Assembly: GCA_951640195.1 (NCBI GenBank) | Contig: OX621171.1 | Span: 1,612,001-1,676,000, forward strand | DNA length: 64,000 nucleotides | Origin: Porpolomopsis calyptriformis | Lineage: Eukaryota > Basidiomycota > Agaricomycetes > Agaricales > Hygrophoraceae | Direction: 5' to 3' | Part shown: in pieces, positions 10,449 to 22,526 of the stretch | Numbering within the stretch: the first letter of the stretch is position 1 | Layout of the letters: the number at the start of each line of letters is the position of its first letter | Notes under the pieces: model-generated | Told to the model about the DNA's origin: nothing | Databases searched by the model: none | What the model saw: the letters and a program-made list of their open reading frames with translations, nothing else | Translations under genes and position numbers: made by a program

Positions 10449-13176
10449 AGAGGGCTGTCGTGGTATTGAGCGATGATTTTGCCACGGAGTGGGGTGTCCT
10501 TTGAGACATAAGTCCGGTCCAAGAAGGTCTCGATGCCATCGTCTCAGGTTTTCCAATTGGTTTTACGTTTTTCTCGAAGGAGTGTGACTTGTTTTTTGGA
10601 GTTCCGGTATGAATTCCGAATACGAGAGTGGAAATTAGTGGGTTCAATCTCATGTTGAACCTGACGAAGGTCTACAGTAGGGTGATCTGAAGCGGGAAAA
10701 AGACTAGATGGGAGTAAAATAACATCGTCATTATCATCCACCCCCCTCTCAAAACCCAGTCATCTCAACAGGATATTGGCCTTGGAATTGGCCCTGCCGG
10801 TGACATGGTGGAGAGTGAAATGATAATCCTGAAGCTCCGTGAGCCACCTGGCCTGGTGTCTGTTCAGCTTCTGGGGCAGCTTGAAGTACTGGAGGTTGGC
10901 GTGATCCATCCAAACCTCAAAGACTTGCTTGGCAGACAGCAGCCATTTGCGGAATTCCTGGAGCACAGTCATGATTGCGAGCAGCTCGCGATCGTAAATT
11001 TGGTAATTTCATTCCATGGGGGTAAAAGCCTTGGAAACGTAGGCAATGGGCTTCCAAACATTGTCTTGTTTTTGCGATAATATAGCACCTAAAGCATAGT
11101 CTGAAGCATCTGTTTCCACACAGAGTAAGTTGTTATCATTGGCGATGGAGAGAATGGGAGAGGTTGTAATGATCATCTTCAGGGCGTCGAAGGCATCCTG
11201 GCATTCGGTGGTCCAATTGAAAGGAGTGTTTCCGGTTAACGTATTGAGGGGTCGAGCAATCCCAGCGAAGTGGTGGATGAATTGACAGTAGAAATTGCAG
11301 AATCCAAGGAAAGCTTGGACATCTCGCTTGCATTCGGGGGTTGGCCAGTCAGTGATCCCTTGGACCTTGACAGGGTCCATCTTGACGTGGCCTTCAGACA
11401 CAATGACACTCAGGTATTCCACTTGGCATTGATCGAAATCGCACTTCTCTGGCTTGAGGTAAAGCTTATGTTCGCAAAGTGTGGTCATAACTTCGTAAAC
11501 ATGTTGGTGGTGCATCTCGAGATCCTTGTCGAAGATGAGGATGTCATCTATGTAGACCAAGACATGTCCTTCGATGATTTGGACATGGAAGATGTCATTC
11601 ATCATGTTTTAGAATGTTGCAGGCGAGTTAGTGAGACCGAAGAACATGACAAGGGGTTCGAACAAGCCACGATTGGTTCAGAATGCAGCTTTGTGTTCAT
11701 CTCCTTCCTTGATCCGGACATTGTTGTATCCCCAATGAACATCTAGCTTGGTAAAATAGCGAGCGTTTTGTAGGGTGTCAATCAGTTCGTTGATCAGAGG
11801 AAGGGGGTATCTGTTCTTAACAGTCATGTCGTTGAGCTTTCTATAGTCCTGGATGGGGCGTAATCGACCATCTTTCTTCTTGATGAAAAAGAACGGAGAG
11901 GCAATGGGGGAGATTGATTTCCAAATTCATCCTGTATGGAGATTCTCTTCCAGGAACTCATCCAATTGAGCTTGTTCATCCATGGAGAGTGGGTAGATCT
12001 TACAGTCGAGTTTCTCCTCAGTTCCGGGGAGGAATTCGATTGCATGATCCCAGGGATGACTTGGAGGGAGTTCGTCGAAGTCTTCCTTGGTGAAGACATC
12101 TTGGAATTCATGGAGATATTCGGGTACAATTTCCTTCCAGTTGCAGTCCTTCTTCTGGGCTTCCCAGGCCTTGATCGCAAGGTCTTGAGACTTTGTTCCC
12201 ATCAAACGAATTTGGATGGCAGGGTTGAAATCAACCATAAGTAGTTGATTGCCATCCTCGAGGGTGTCTTCGGGGTTGAGTTCATTGATGTTGACAGAGT
12301 CAGGGAGAGGAGAGGGATGACAGTCAGGGGGGCATCGATTGAGAACAAGAGAGTTGGCTTTCCAATCAATGGAGGGATTGTGACTTTTTAACCAGTCATG
12401 TCCAAGGAAAATCTGGGACTTGCCGAGGTTCGTGATACCAAAGTTAATCTGTTCGACATGGGTGCTGACCTTAAGTTCGAGCGTGACCATTTTGGAGATG
12501 GGCCCCTCGGAATTGGGTTGTCCATTGGCATTGTGTACCAGAATGGGTCGGGCAAGTTTAGTTGTGTGGAGGTTGTTCTCACAGATGTATTTGATGTCGA
12601 TATATGAACCTTCACAACCGCTGTCGATGAGAGCAGTGGCGAGATGTTCAGTACAGTTATCCAAGGTGGTAATGATGGTCTTAAGGGTCAATTGATTTCT
12701 TGAGCCTGAGCCATGAACGAATACATGAGGTTCTTTGAGTTCATTGAGGGCTCGAATAGCATTCTCCATTGAAAGAGCGTTGATTTGATTGATCGTGGTC
12801 TGAGTCATCTCTAGTGATCAGGCAGGGTGAGACTATTTTGAAAGAATGGGGATTGCATAATTAGCCTGTTCCTTAATTGCGTTAATGATTTCTAAGGGGG
12901 AAGAAAGAGAGTTGATGTCGATTGAATCGACAGAAGGGAGAGACAATGATTCGGGAATGGGAGAGTTGGGGGATTCGGGGCACTCAAAGCTTTCATCTAA
13001 CATAGACAGGTTTGGACAAATTTCATTGACGGGCCTGTTGGTATTTAATATTGTACATGCCGTCGTAGTGGTACAAAGAATGGAAAGGGGAGAAGGGGTA
13101 ACAAAGGGGGTGTCCGATACTGTCTGTTCACAATGCCAGAGTAGGTATGATTCCGTCGAATAGAGTGAGCGCATCT

Positions 13177-14115
13177 CTATCGACCGTCGCCAAAATCCTG
13201 TTCGTCGTTGTCGGGGGTGGGCTCATTGGAGTTGTGTTCCTCTGTGGAAAGGAAGTTCATCAACTCCGTGATCTCGTCGATGGTCAATTTGTGCTGGGGA
13301 GCACAGACGTTGACCTTCTTGAGTTCTTGTAGGCACTCCCGACAGAAATGTCCAATCTGACCACAATTGTAGCACCGATTGGTTTGGCGCGTCTTACTCA
13401 GATCCATAGGCAGGCCTTGTCCTCTGTGGATGGTGCCCAACAGCACTTGCTTGTCCTGGGGGAGGGAGGGATGGAAACGTGGAGCAGAGGGACGGAAAGC
13501 CGGGCAAGAAGGGGGAGCTGATGGGCGTTGACGATGTTCCTGATCGTGGAAACGTTCCAACAACTGGCCAATGGCCACGACCTTCTCGTGGTACCTGGGG
13601 TATGTGGTGGGGAGTGGGGGCGACATGTAAATTTGATGAATAATGCCTTGGTTGACATTTTTCTCGAGGATCCGGATGCATTCTTTATCCTAGCCAATGG
13701 GGCCAGCTTGGCGGAACAAGAGTTCCAATTTGACAAAATAATCTACAATTCCCAATCGTTCTTGTGAGAAATGTTCGACTTCCTCACGGGCGCGCTGCTC
13801 CGTGGCATGGTCGGTGAAAACAACATCCAAAACATCCGTGAAATCCTTCCAGGGGCCGAGGGGAAGGAGATTTCCGGTGACGGGGTCTGTTCGACCAAAG
13901 TAGGCGTCCACATACTGTTGAGCCCACTTGGCGGTAATGCCTTCCTTCATATATGACAAGGTGACAAGGATCATCTTCTCTGGGTCTGTGACTTCACTGC
14001 CGCGAAGGAAGATGATGACTTGTCGAAACCAATTCTTGTATAGTTTCTTGTCGCCATTGAAGACGTCAGGTTGGGCGAGCTTGATTGTTTTTGATATGGA
14101 AGCCATGGGTGGCAT
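13177..14115 (-). pseudogene. Gypsy-1 gag with CCHC zinc knuckle
   Basis: The reading frame starts at ATG 14115 and ends with TAG at 13177-13179, with one internal TAG at 13690. The first part (FNGDKKLYKNWFRQVIIFLRG, then an alpha-helical stretch to ERLGIVDYFVKLELLFRQAG) has the look of a Ty3-type Gag core. A Pro-rich linker follows. CYNCGQIGHFCREC near 13350 is a C-x2-C-x4-H-x4-C zinc knuckle. The protein would package the element RNA. The pol ATG lies two bases after this stop, in another frame, which suggests stop-restart coupling. Confidence 0.85.
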
Positions 14116-15170
14116 TTGTGAGGGAGGAAGTGGGTTGGGATTCGAAGGCGGTGGGGGGGACGAAGAAGGGGAAGGAGCCGGAGAGGAATGAGGGGAAGGA
14201 TTCTGTTCAGGGGAGGGAGAGGACTCCTTTGGTGGAGGAGAGTCTTTCGGTTTCCGGGGGGGTTCCGGAAGTGGTCATTGCGGGGAGGTGGAGATGTTTA
14301 CTATCGCAGGAGTGGATGACGAACGAGAAAGAGGTTGGGGTGGTGTTCAGAGGAAACGGGGACATCCAAACACAAAAGGCGAAGATATATCCGTGGGTCG
14401 TGGAGAAGGGGCAGGGAGAGTGGTGGGTCCGAGAATGGAGTAGATGGAGGGAGTTGAGGGGTCGAGAATCTGAGATGATAAGGGTGAGAAAATCTCAGTA
14501 GTGTCGACGGCGTCCTGGAACTCTAATTCATCGTCTGTGAGCCCGTAGCTTGATCGACGGGATCCTGCACGGGGAGGCGTGGTCACAGGTTATCTCGGAT
14601 GTGGATCTCTCTGATGCGAGAAGATCCGCGACGGTAGAAAACATGGATAGAGGAGGCAAGAAAATTTGCAACGAGTGCGGGGGAATGATAAACTCTGATT
14701 CGAACGCGATTGAATGTTTGCAGTTCGATTTCAATGAAAAGGTCTAGGCTATCATCTGAAGAATCCGAAGGAGATGGGGCAGTATAATAAGAGTCCAGAG
14801 AGGAATGGGATGAGGCAGGGGAAGGTTTGGTGGAAACGGGAGGGGTGAGGTCGAAAGCGAGGTGGGAAAACTCGAGCACAAGAGCTTTGAGTTGCTCTCG
14901 TTCGATATCTAGCGCATCGACGGCTTGTTGCTCCGAGTAGCTAATAAGCATACTGGAAGAAGCCTGAGGGGATAGGTGTGGAGGTGAGTAGGACAGGGGC
15001 GGAGTTGAGGGAGAACGATCCAGGGTGGTGATCACTCTTGATACTGTGCGAGGATGTGCCGAAGCATCTCTCATGATTCTCAAGGCGAGAGAGGATGGGT
15101 CGATCGAGGGGAGCCTAGTGGGATTCCGGGGAGGCAACAGCGACAGTCTTTGTCTGGTAACCCAAAACAA
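14116..15170 (-). pseudogene. Gypsy-1 upstream coding-like region, Ser/Pro-rich
   Basis: An open stretch of 195 codons (15170-14583) rich in Ser, Pro and Thr, with a helical segment EQQAVDALDIEREQLKALV, is followed by frameshifted Ser/Pro-rich sequence up to the gag ATG. It could be a Gag N-terminal extension or a separate leader ORF. No known domain was recognised. It lies between the 5' LTR and gag on the minus strand. Confidence 0.4.
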
Positions 15171-15247
15171 CGATGGTTGGTGTCAGACGAATCTTCTCCA
15201 GGGACTCTTGAGAAAAGAAGCAAGGTGAGGATGGAGATTTGTCCTTC

Positions 15248-15634
15248 TGTTATGTCGGCAGAGGGACTTAGGTCGCTTGACGTAAATCATAGAGAGACCA
15301 GCGCATAAACTGGTAGTGACAACATTGAAGGACAAATCTAAGGAAGATACAAGTGTCCTGTACTCTACTTATATCTACCTGGGCCTGGGCTGTGATTGTG
15401 ATAACCACAGCGACGATCCATGGAACAGCTGACTAATGCGCAGTATTGCATAGCCTTGCGCAGCTACTGTGGAGCACGTCTTCATCAGCCAACGGCGTTA
15501 TCACCTCTGATCTATGAGAAGATAAGATAAGAGATTAGATAAGAAGAAAGATAAGATAAGATAAGATCGAAAGTGAGATTAGATAAGACCAAAAAGGAAG
15601 GTTGGTGGGGCGACAAAATGAAGTGGCCATAACA
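15248..15634 (-). repeat. Gypsy-1 LTR (5' LTR relative to coding)
   Basis: It is 387 bp, the same length as 7318-7704. About 10 differences were counted by eye, all transitions and eight of them in CpG context. It is followed immediately by the right target duplication ATCAT. Confidence 0.95.
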
Positions 15635-15639
15635 ATCAT

Positions 15640-16876
15640 CTTAAATACACTGTCTCAACTACTTCCTGTGCTTGTCTCTCCTGCATTTGCTGCCTCATTG
15701 CTGTATACCTTTATTGCATAGACCTAACCTTTGCCCTCAAGGTATAGCAAGGTATGCCATTGGATAGCCTTACAGATTTTTGGCAACTTTGTCATTTAGC
15801 AACTAAATTGTGAGTTTGTACAGCACATTGTCATTTTTTAAGTGGGTGTCATGAAATACATTGTGGTACCAAGCAGGTGAACAATGTTGGCACTTACCTA
15901 TCATGACCTTTCCATTATGCTTTTGCTAATATGATCATCCTACTTTTAGTTAATATTCACTTACATGCAAATATTTCTAGGCTTTCTGGGCCAGTTTCAA
16001 GAGAGTCTCTTTCAGTTTCTTGAGGTCTTGGGTGAGTCGTTTGTTGGTCTCATTGCTACTCTCATTGTTACTTTCATTTTCCTTCCCAGGGTGTCCTCTC
16101 TTCTTTACATTCATACCCTATTGACCACAAGTAGGCCTAGAATTGGCAGAAGCCCTGCTATAGGTATCAGTATGTTCATTCAGATTTGTTTCAAGTGCAT
16201 TCAACTGCTGATTGAATTTGGTGTTGTCATCTTTGATTGCAGTGATTGCAGAAATGATAAAGTCAAGCTTGCAAGTTATATTAGTATTTTCAGATACAGA
16301 TAGTAGTCTGATGGGAGATGCAGAATGATCTCATTAGTGAGATTGTGAATAGGAGCAATGGCTATGCCATGACAAAGTAGGGGAATAATCCCTATAGGTA
16401 TATGGTAAGTGTGTATTCATCCTAATACAGTTGAATATTAACTTACACATTTTGATTCCTTGGTGGATGGTGCAAGCTGATGTATTGATGGGGAAATGGC
16501 TCAAAGTCACTGGATGGATGAAAGGGAGAAGAAGTAAAGCTAGGTGACATCATGAGTATATATAATTCTGATATATTCAATCTTGACTTACTTCTAGGTT
16601 CTTTGCAGATACTAGTTGCAAATGGGGGAGGAAGGCAGATGCTGGGCAGAAGCAGGGACAGATGGGGAATGTCCTTGATTACTTTTCCAACATGTGAGTG
16701 CATATTTATTTTTAATTAAAGTACGAATCAGCCTACTCATTTTCTCCAAGGTATGCTAGCTTACAACATTTGGATTTTCTTGCACCTTTCTTTCTAATGG
16801 AGGAAGTGATAGTGAGTGTGTTTTGAACACTTAGATGATAACTTATAATTTTTTTGCTAGCCTTTGCATTTGATTA
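15640..16876 (-). pseudogene. Unassigned coding-like remnant with coiled-coil character
   Basis: The minus strand shows two linked coding-like stretches near 16300-15960: one containing KFNQQLNALETNLNEHTD and one containing NKRLTQDLKKLKETLLKLAQKA, joined across a possible GTATGA intron. Both have heptad-like Leu spacing. A Ser/Pro-rich stretch lies at 16443-16703. No family was recognised, and internal stops argue for decay. Nothing else was recognised at 15640-15960. The 1.7-kb LTR at 16882 interrupts whatever lay here. Confidence 0.3.
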
Positions 16877-16881
16877 GCAGG

Positions 16882-18591
16882 TGTTATAAAATTGGCATTC
16901 ACTCTCTTAAAATTCCATTTGTTTCTTTGCTTTTCTTCATTTTTTATACCATTTCTCTTCAGAAAGGGGGCTGTCTTTATTGGCAGTGGAAACTGTTTAT
17001 ACAGAGGGGGGAGTCCATGTCCATATCTAATTAGCTATCTAAAACTAATCTGTCTTAGCTATCTCCTACACTATACTATCCCTCAGGAACTCCATGAAAC
17101 TCAAAACTACTTGACCATCTAATGCGGCCAACTTATTTCCCCAATAGATTGCCCCATTGGTATCTCCACTGGAGGCCTGCAACTCAGCAGCCTTCCCCTC
17201 CATAAAACTCATTGTAATCTTTCTTGCTTCCTCACCTAACCAATCATTGGTGGGACTTGCCAACAAACTAGGAGGAATCTCTTCCTCCTTGATCTTGACA
17301 TTGACATTAGTTAACGATGTTGACAAGTCTTCAACTATGAAATAAGGGGTCAGCCATCCTGAAGAGAGCAAGAGAGTTGAGAGCTTACCACTAGACAAGG
17401 GACTTATAGGGCCAGGAGTCCAAGGACAGAAGGGGTGACTGGAAGCCCGGTCCTCAGGCTTGGGATCAGCAAAGGGGAGAGGGTTCCCCCAACAATCAGA
17501 CCTCCAATTAACTCACTCCTCTAAAGGGAGTGGGGAAGTAGGGGGAGGGGTATTATCATCCCAGGCTAAAAGAAAGGAACCTATTATCAACAAACAAAGA
17601 CTAATAAAGACAAAACAAGATACTCACCATGCGGATCCTTCATTAAACCACAAGCATGCTGGATCAGCTAGCAAACATATGGATACTTCTTGACCTTGTG
17701 CTGGCCACTGCAAGTGAAGCAAGAGAAAGATGACCAGTAGAGGTTAGTATCAGAAGGGATATGCTGAAGGTAGTAGTGGAATAAATCGCAGTCAAGAAAG
17801 ATGGGGGTGGTGCAATGCACAACCCCAGACTGCTTGAAGAATTGGACATAGTAGCCTTAGTGGGAGGGAGTTATGATGATCAATGAGGATTGAACTGAAG
17901 CATAGGGATACAACCCCTAACCTTTTATATGCCTACAGACAAAGGAAGGACCAAAAGGAGCTTCTTCAGTTAAAGAAGAGAAACCTGATACACTGGACAA
18001 GAAATAGAAACAATGGCGATCTCATGACCAGAAGAACAATAGGAACAAGTCATGAGACAACACAGCTCTGTGCCGCAGAAGGCTATGCCCAATAGAGTTA
18101 AGTTATCAGAAGCACACAGCCTTCTGCAGTATGACTAGGAACAATGGCAAACCTTAAATCGGAGGCTGTGAACAATAGAAAAAGGGGTGACTGCAGAGGC
18201 TAACTCATAATGACCCCTACTTTAGAAATACTATATAAACCCTAAGAGTGAAGTGGATCATCACTTCATCCTCCTATGAGATTACTTGTAGTAGTACAAA
18301 TGCAATCAGAATTATCAGACTACCTTTCTATCAGACAAGGAAAGAGAAACATAACCAAGAACTACTTGAGCCAATTGTTTATACCTATATTCCCAAAACT
18401 ATCAGCAGAGGCATGCAACAGATTTAACCCACAACAGAACTTCTTCATAGAAGTTAAGTTAAACAGCGGAAGAATTATCACCCTTTATGAAGATGTTCCT
18501 GTTAGGACATTCTTCTCTATCCTTCTAGACTTATTAAGCTCCCAAGCCTGCCTTGTAATTAACAAGAAGACTTGCAACTACAGTTGTGACA
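16882..18591 (+). mobile_element. 1.7-kb solo LTR, copy 1, TSD GCAGG
   Basis: The segment begins TGTTATAAAATTGGC and ends ACAGTTGTGACA. It is flanked by the perfect 5-bp duplication GCAGG (16877-16881 and 18592-18596). It contains an antisense zinc-knuckle pseudogene, a promoter-like zone with GAACAATRG and TGACTCA-type motifs, a TATATAAA box near 18232, and an ORF running to the right end. TG..CA ends, 5-bp TSD and promoter position all fit an LTR, though an unusually long one. Confidence 0.8.
17045..17874 (-). pseudogene. LTR-borne zinc-knuckle gene, copy 1 (broken)
   Basis: Homologous across three exons to the intact copy at 58693-59519. The start codon has become ATA (17872-17874), and a premature TAG replaces the Gln codon in the C-terminal VQEIAKTD. 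The remaining exon 3 block DWLGEEARKI is recognisable. It lies antisense within U3 of the 1.7-kb LTR. Confidence 0.75.
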
Positions 18592-18596
18592 GCAGG

Positions 18597-19560
18597 AGAG
18601 GAATATGGCAATGGTGTGTGAGGCCCATCATGTGAATGTGCTGATGCCTTCAGTATTACAGGATCTATTTGGGATTGGAATGGACTTGGTGCAGCTGGTA
18701 GCCATTCCAATGCCAAAGCCAAGAGGCCCTCACACATTTGGGGCAGTATCACAGCCCAGGCAATAGGGTCCACAAAAGAGGGGGGTTATTGGCTAGACAT
18801 CAGTGTAAGATAGACTCAGTTCAGGCAATTTGGATGTGGGGGGGGGAGTGCGGAGCATGTGCGTGAGGAGGGGAATGCATACTCACATGAACTGAAGTAT
18901 AACTGACAGTCAGTAATTTGACCTAAATGAGAATATCTAAGAAATACATTGATATAACTAAAGTGTTCAGATAGCTTGAGCAAGGTCTACAATGGTGCCA
19001 AAATAAAGCAGCAGGTATATGAGAAAATTGAACAGCAAGCTAGTTATACATTGTACAAGTATGTTAAGCTAAATAGTCCTAGGTGATAATATAGGAGAGT
19101 GGATTGACTGAACATCCAGCTACCTTTCAACACCATTGGAAGTAAAATCAATGAAAAGCAATAATAGAAATCACTGAAAAATATTCAGCCACCTCACTAT
19201 TTAAACATGAAATCACTGAAGGTCTCATTTTCCTGTTTGAATAGTAGTGACTTTATTGTTGTATTGCAGTGTTTTAAGCATTGTAATGTAGTCAGAAAAT
19301 CCTTGATAAACAGTTCACTTGTCACTGATTAGTAGTGATCACACAATGATTTATACACACATCAGGAATGAATTTCATTGACAGATTATCTATAGATACA
19401 GGGCCTGGAAACAGCAGGCTCAAGAGAGTCCTTGCATATGGAGAGACTATCCAGAACATCACAGCAGTGAGAACATTCATGAGAGTGAAAGCAGAGGCCA
19501 GTGTGCCAAGAAAATTATGCACCAGAAAGACAAGCTCTGGAGGTAGTGGAGAGAAGCTAG
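18597..19560. other. Unassigned stretch after 1.7-kb LTR
   Basis: No gene was recognised. A short minus-strand open stretch at 18534-18773 (Pro/Ala-rich) and short ORFs at 19322-19601 show no known motif. A segment near 19130-19160 is an inverted partial match to sequence near 26795-26815 (the TCATTGATTTTACTTCCA stretch), so a small dispersed repeat may be present. Confidence 0.35.
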
Positions 19561-22526
19561 AGGAAGGGAGAGAGATCAAGGAAACCAGCCAGAGAGGATG
19601 AATTGATGCTGTTATTGCAATATCAGCTGTACAGGCTTTCTAATCTATTATGAATTATTGTATGAGTTGGAAGGAATTGCATACCTTGATCATTCTCGGC
19701 AGCAGGTACTTCTTAGGCTCACTAGTTAGCATAGATCACCCATCTGTATGAACAGTTCTCTGGACATGTATGGAGGGGAAGCAAATAAGTAAAATAGAGG
19801 TGTAATTGGGCATGCACCTGGCTGGTCCTTTCCCTGCTACCCAAATAAGAATTTTGCACAATGATATCTTCTAGTTGTTTATTGTTGTCATTCAAAGGAT
19901 ATATACCTGCTCTGACATTGCTGCTTGTGTGCATGATTTTAAGAGCTTCATCAGTAGAATAGCCAAGATCTTCTGTGATTAGAAGGTGACCAACAAAAGG
20001 AAGGACATAGGATGCAAATAACGTAAACTTGATAGGCTATATTGCATCACTCAAAGTAGTTGGTTTGAATAAGCAATAAATGGTGCTTTCAATAACAGCA
20101 CCACCTTTTGCCCTATAGCTGTAGGCACACAAGTGATGTGAGGACAAAGTCAATAAACATTTGACTTACTATCCAGGTCAAGCATGTGCCAAAATGATCC
20201 CTAATAGCTGTGTGAGGGAAGTAAAATTTTCAAGAGCTTTTTGAACAGTGTTTGCTTTCCCCTTGATATCCATGGTGAATTGCTGTAGAATGGAATTGTC
20301 TAACTTAATGCTCTAAAGGAAGAGGAAGCGGTGAAGTTGCTCCTTCATCACTATGATATGATTTGGTAAATCTGTGAAGTCAATATCCATCAGCCAGCCA
20401 TTCCTTTGTGCATCCTCTCAGCACTTGAGTTCCTTTTGCTGCCTTTTGATGTATACACAGATATTGGTTTCCTACCTGAAGATAGTAGCTGAATTGCAGC
20501 CCTCAGAATGGATGATATCCTAGTATCTCTTGAACAGGATACACAGCTGCTGGTTCACATGAGAGATTTTGTTGCTGCAGCCTTCACTTGGACACAATGT
20601 TGGAATGTCAACTTGGGCAAGTTCCTTCTCTAGCTTCATCTCTTTGTCATCCTCCAATGATAAATTAGCTGTGTATGCAAATGTAGAGCCCATAGGGTGA
20701 TGTACCTCTTCATCCTGTCTCCTAATACTCAGTGAAAGTTTCAGCAGGATTCTGGGATGCTTACTGTTAGGGTCTAGTTATAACCTTGGCATGCAATGTG
20801 CAACTATATATATACTGGGTACTACATACCAAGACGAGCTTGATATTGTGATGCTTTTGGCATAGTGGTAACCACCTTTGATTGTGCCTAGTCATTGTAA
20901 CACTTACCTCCTCTTCATGATTCTGGTAAATGTCTTCAAGATGCTCACAAGGCATTTTGCTTCATTCATCAGTCTGGTGAAGAGTGATTTATTTTGCCTT
21001 AATGGTTGCCTTAACTTTGGTTACCTTAGCTTTAGTCACCTTGGCTTTGGCGGTAGTCTTTGATGCTGCTATTGTTACATTCTTTCAAGCCATCTTCAGC
21101 AGTATTGCATTTCTGGTATTTGGTTTCACTTTAACTGCCATCTTGAGTGTTATAGCAGGTGCCATCTGGGATTCTAAAGCAATGGTACTCTTCACAGAGG
21201 CAGTGGTAGTTGTCTTGCTGCTCCTAGCTATCTTAGTTGTTATTGGGAGAAGGAGGCAGACTATTAGCATAGCTTTGGTGGCAGTCTAGGATGGAGTAGT
21301 GGTAATCATCCCCCACCTTGTACTTTGCAATAGCCTATAATTGAGATACTCACTATCTTTCCCTGGGTACATGCTTGCTGTGCTCCATCAATGTCTTGCT
21401 TGCAGTTATCCCTTTCATCATCCTCACTTAGTTCTCTATTAGGGGTGGATTCTTCATTATTGGAACTATCTTCATTTTCACATTCAATCATCTTTTGTAC
21501 ATGATGTTTCTTGTAGATAGGTTGGTCATCTTGATCAGAAATGTTGGCCTCAGCATTGGATATAAGCCACTTTTTAGTTGATGCCTTAGCCTGCATTCTC
21601 ACAGCAGGTTTGCTTTTCTAAGTTGAGGATTTGCTGAGGTTTGATTTGAGGTTATGAGTAGTCTGTCCCTCTTAGATTAGACTGTATATAATAAAACCAA
21701 AAGACATACTGTTTGAAGACAATAAGGATTATCATCATCATCTATATCTGAATCCTCATCTAACTCTTCACTGCTGTCATCCCTGCTATCCTCATCATCG
21801 TTACCTATGTCCTTGTTGTTACTCTGAAAAGTGGCTAGCAATCAACATATCAAAACTACAATTCATGATCACTCACATCAACCTTGTTCTCATCATCACT
21901 TGTGTCCCTTCCTTTTCACCTATTTTATGATACATGGTTGTGTAAAAATCTCCCAAGGAAGTTACAGATAGGCTATCCTTCAGCATATGTTTTTAGGGAG
22001 GGACATTCATCTTGTGCCTAAGTTAAAATAAGTTATATATGCAGTGAGAAATCAACTGAGAAGCCTTACAAACATTACAACCTTGGCTATAACAAGCTTG
22101 TCCTGCATATTCATTGTCTACAAAACATCTAGATACCTCATTGTCAGATAATGGTAGATAGCCTTTAAGGTATATGTGTTAGCATCCAAGCAACATTGTT
22201 TTGGGCCACATACTGCAATCTTATTATATCTCACTTTGTTCTAGGTAAGACCCATAGTGTCTTGCAGATTATAACTGTTTAGAGGTGTATAGCCTGCTAA
22301 CCCCTTTAGTTTTGTTATTAGCTTGACAAAGGTTTCCTTGTAGGCATTTGGCTTGCTCCAAGCTTGTTATTAGCCTGTAGGATAAAGTCAGATCAGCAAA
22401 CAGGACACGAGTAAGTGGTACTTACATTTTAACTTATGCATTTCTTGGTGAAGTTTACTCATCCTTGCACTCAGATGGTCTACCTTGTTGGCTGACTTGG
22501 ATTTGGGGTTAGATAGCTTAGGCATG
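19561..22526 (-). pseudogene. Agaricomycete TE-linked ORF divergent from tnp2-like transposase
   Basis: The N-terminus MPKLSNPKSKSANKVDH begins at 22526 and runs to a GTAAG donor near 22420. Downstream pieces on the minus strand include an acidic block SNNKDIGNDDEDSRDDSSEE near 21790, a Lys/Ala/Thr-rich block KVTKAKVTKVKATIK near 21020, LCPSEGCSNKI near 20590, NGWLMDIDFTDLPNHI near 20400, and FASYVLPFVGHLLITEDLGY near 19980. The order and peptides resemble a repeated Agaricomycete hypothetical family with a C-terminal Ile-x-x-Asp-Leu-Gly region; this is from memory, not search. Multiple stops make it a pseudogene. It starts within about 100 bp of the divergent tnp2-like transposase, suggesting it is the second gene of that element. 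Confidence 0.55.

Larger units (their letters stand above)
7738..13174 (-). pseudogene. Gypsy-1 pol: PR-RT-RNaseH-IN-chromodomain, with stops
   Basis: One frame is traceable from ATG 13174 (2 nt after the gag stop) to 7738 once the insert 9424-10448 is ignored. Visible parts are protease with ALIDSG near 12620, RT with VLVYIDDILIF near 11550, RNase H with CVETDASDYALGA near 11100, the integrase zinc finger ending GCETCQRTKA near 9340, integrase core with TVDLVGP near 9225 and HPQTDGQS near 8940, and a chromodomain from EYVIDEILDSH to ENTWEPE at about 8215-8370. Roughly 145 residues continue past the chromodomain to 7738, after a TGA at 8182. In-frame stops include TGA at 11927, 11009, 10760, 10544, 9073, 8929, 8740 and 8182, TAA near 11606 and TAG at 8464. 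Most sit where an Arg codon would fit. The chromodomain of this family targets integration to marked chromatin. Confidence 0.9.
7318..15634 (-). mobile_element. Gypsy-1: chromovirus LTR retrotransposon, TSD ATCAT
   Basis: This 8317-bp element is bounded by two 387-bp LTRs (7318-7704 and 15248-15634) and the perfect 5-bp duplication ATCAT (7313-7317 and 15635-15639). Coding order on the minus strand is gag with CCHC knuckle, protease, reverse transcriptase, RNase H, integrase, chromodomain. The LTRs differ at about 10 sites by eye, all transitions. The body carries an LTR-like insert at 9424-10448 and many nonsense codons, so it is not autonomous now. Confidence 0.95.

Noticed and set aside
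20984..21289. A 101-codon hydrophobic plus-strand ORF that looks like a membrane protein
   Set aside because: It is the antisense of the Lys/Ala/Thr-rich segment of the minus-strand ORF, and antisense of such codons gives Leu/Val/Ala runs. No independent support.
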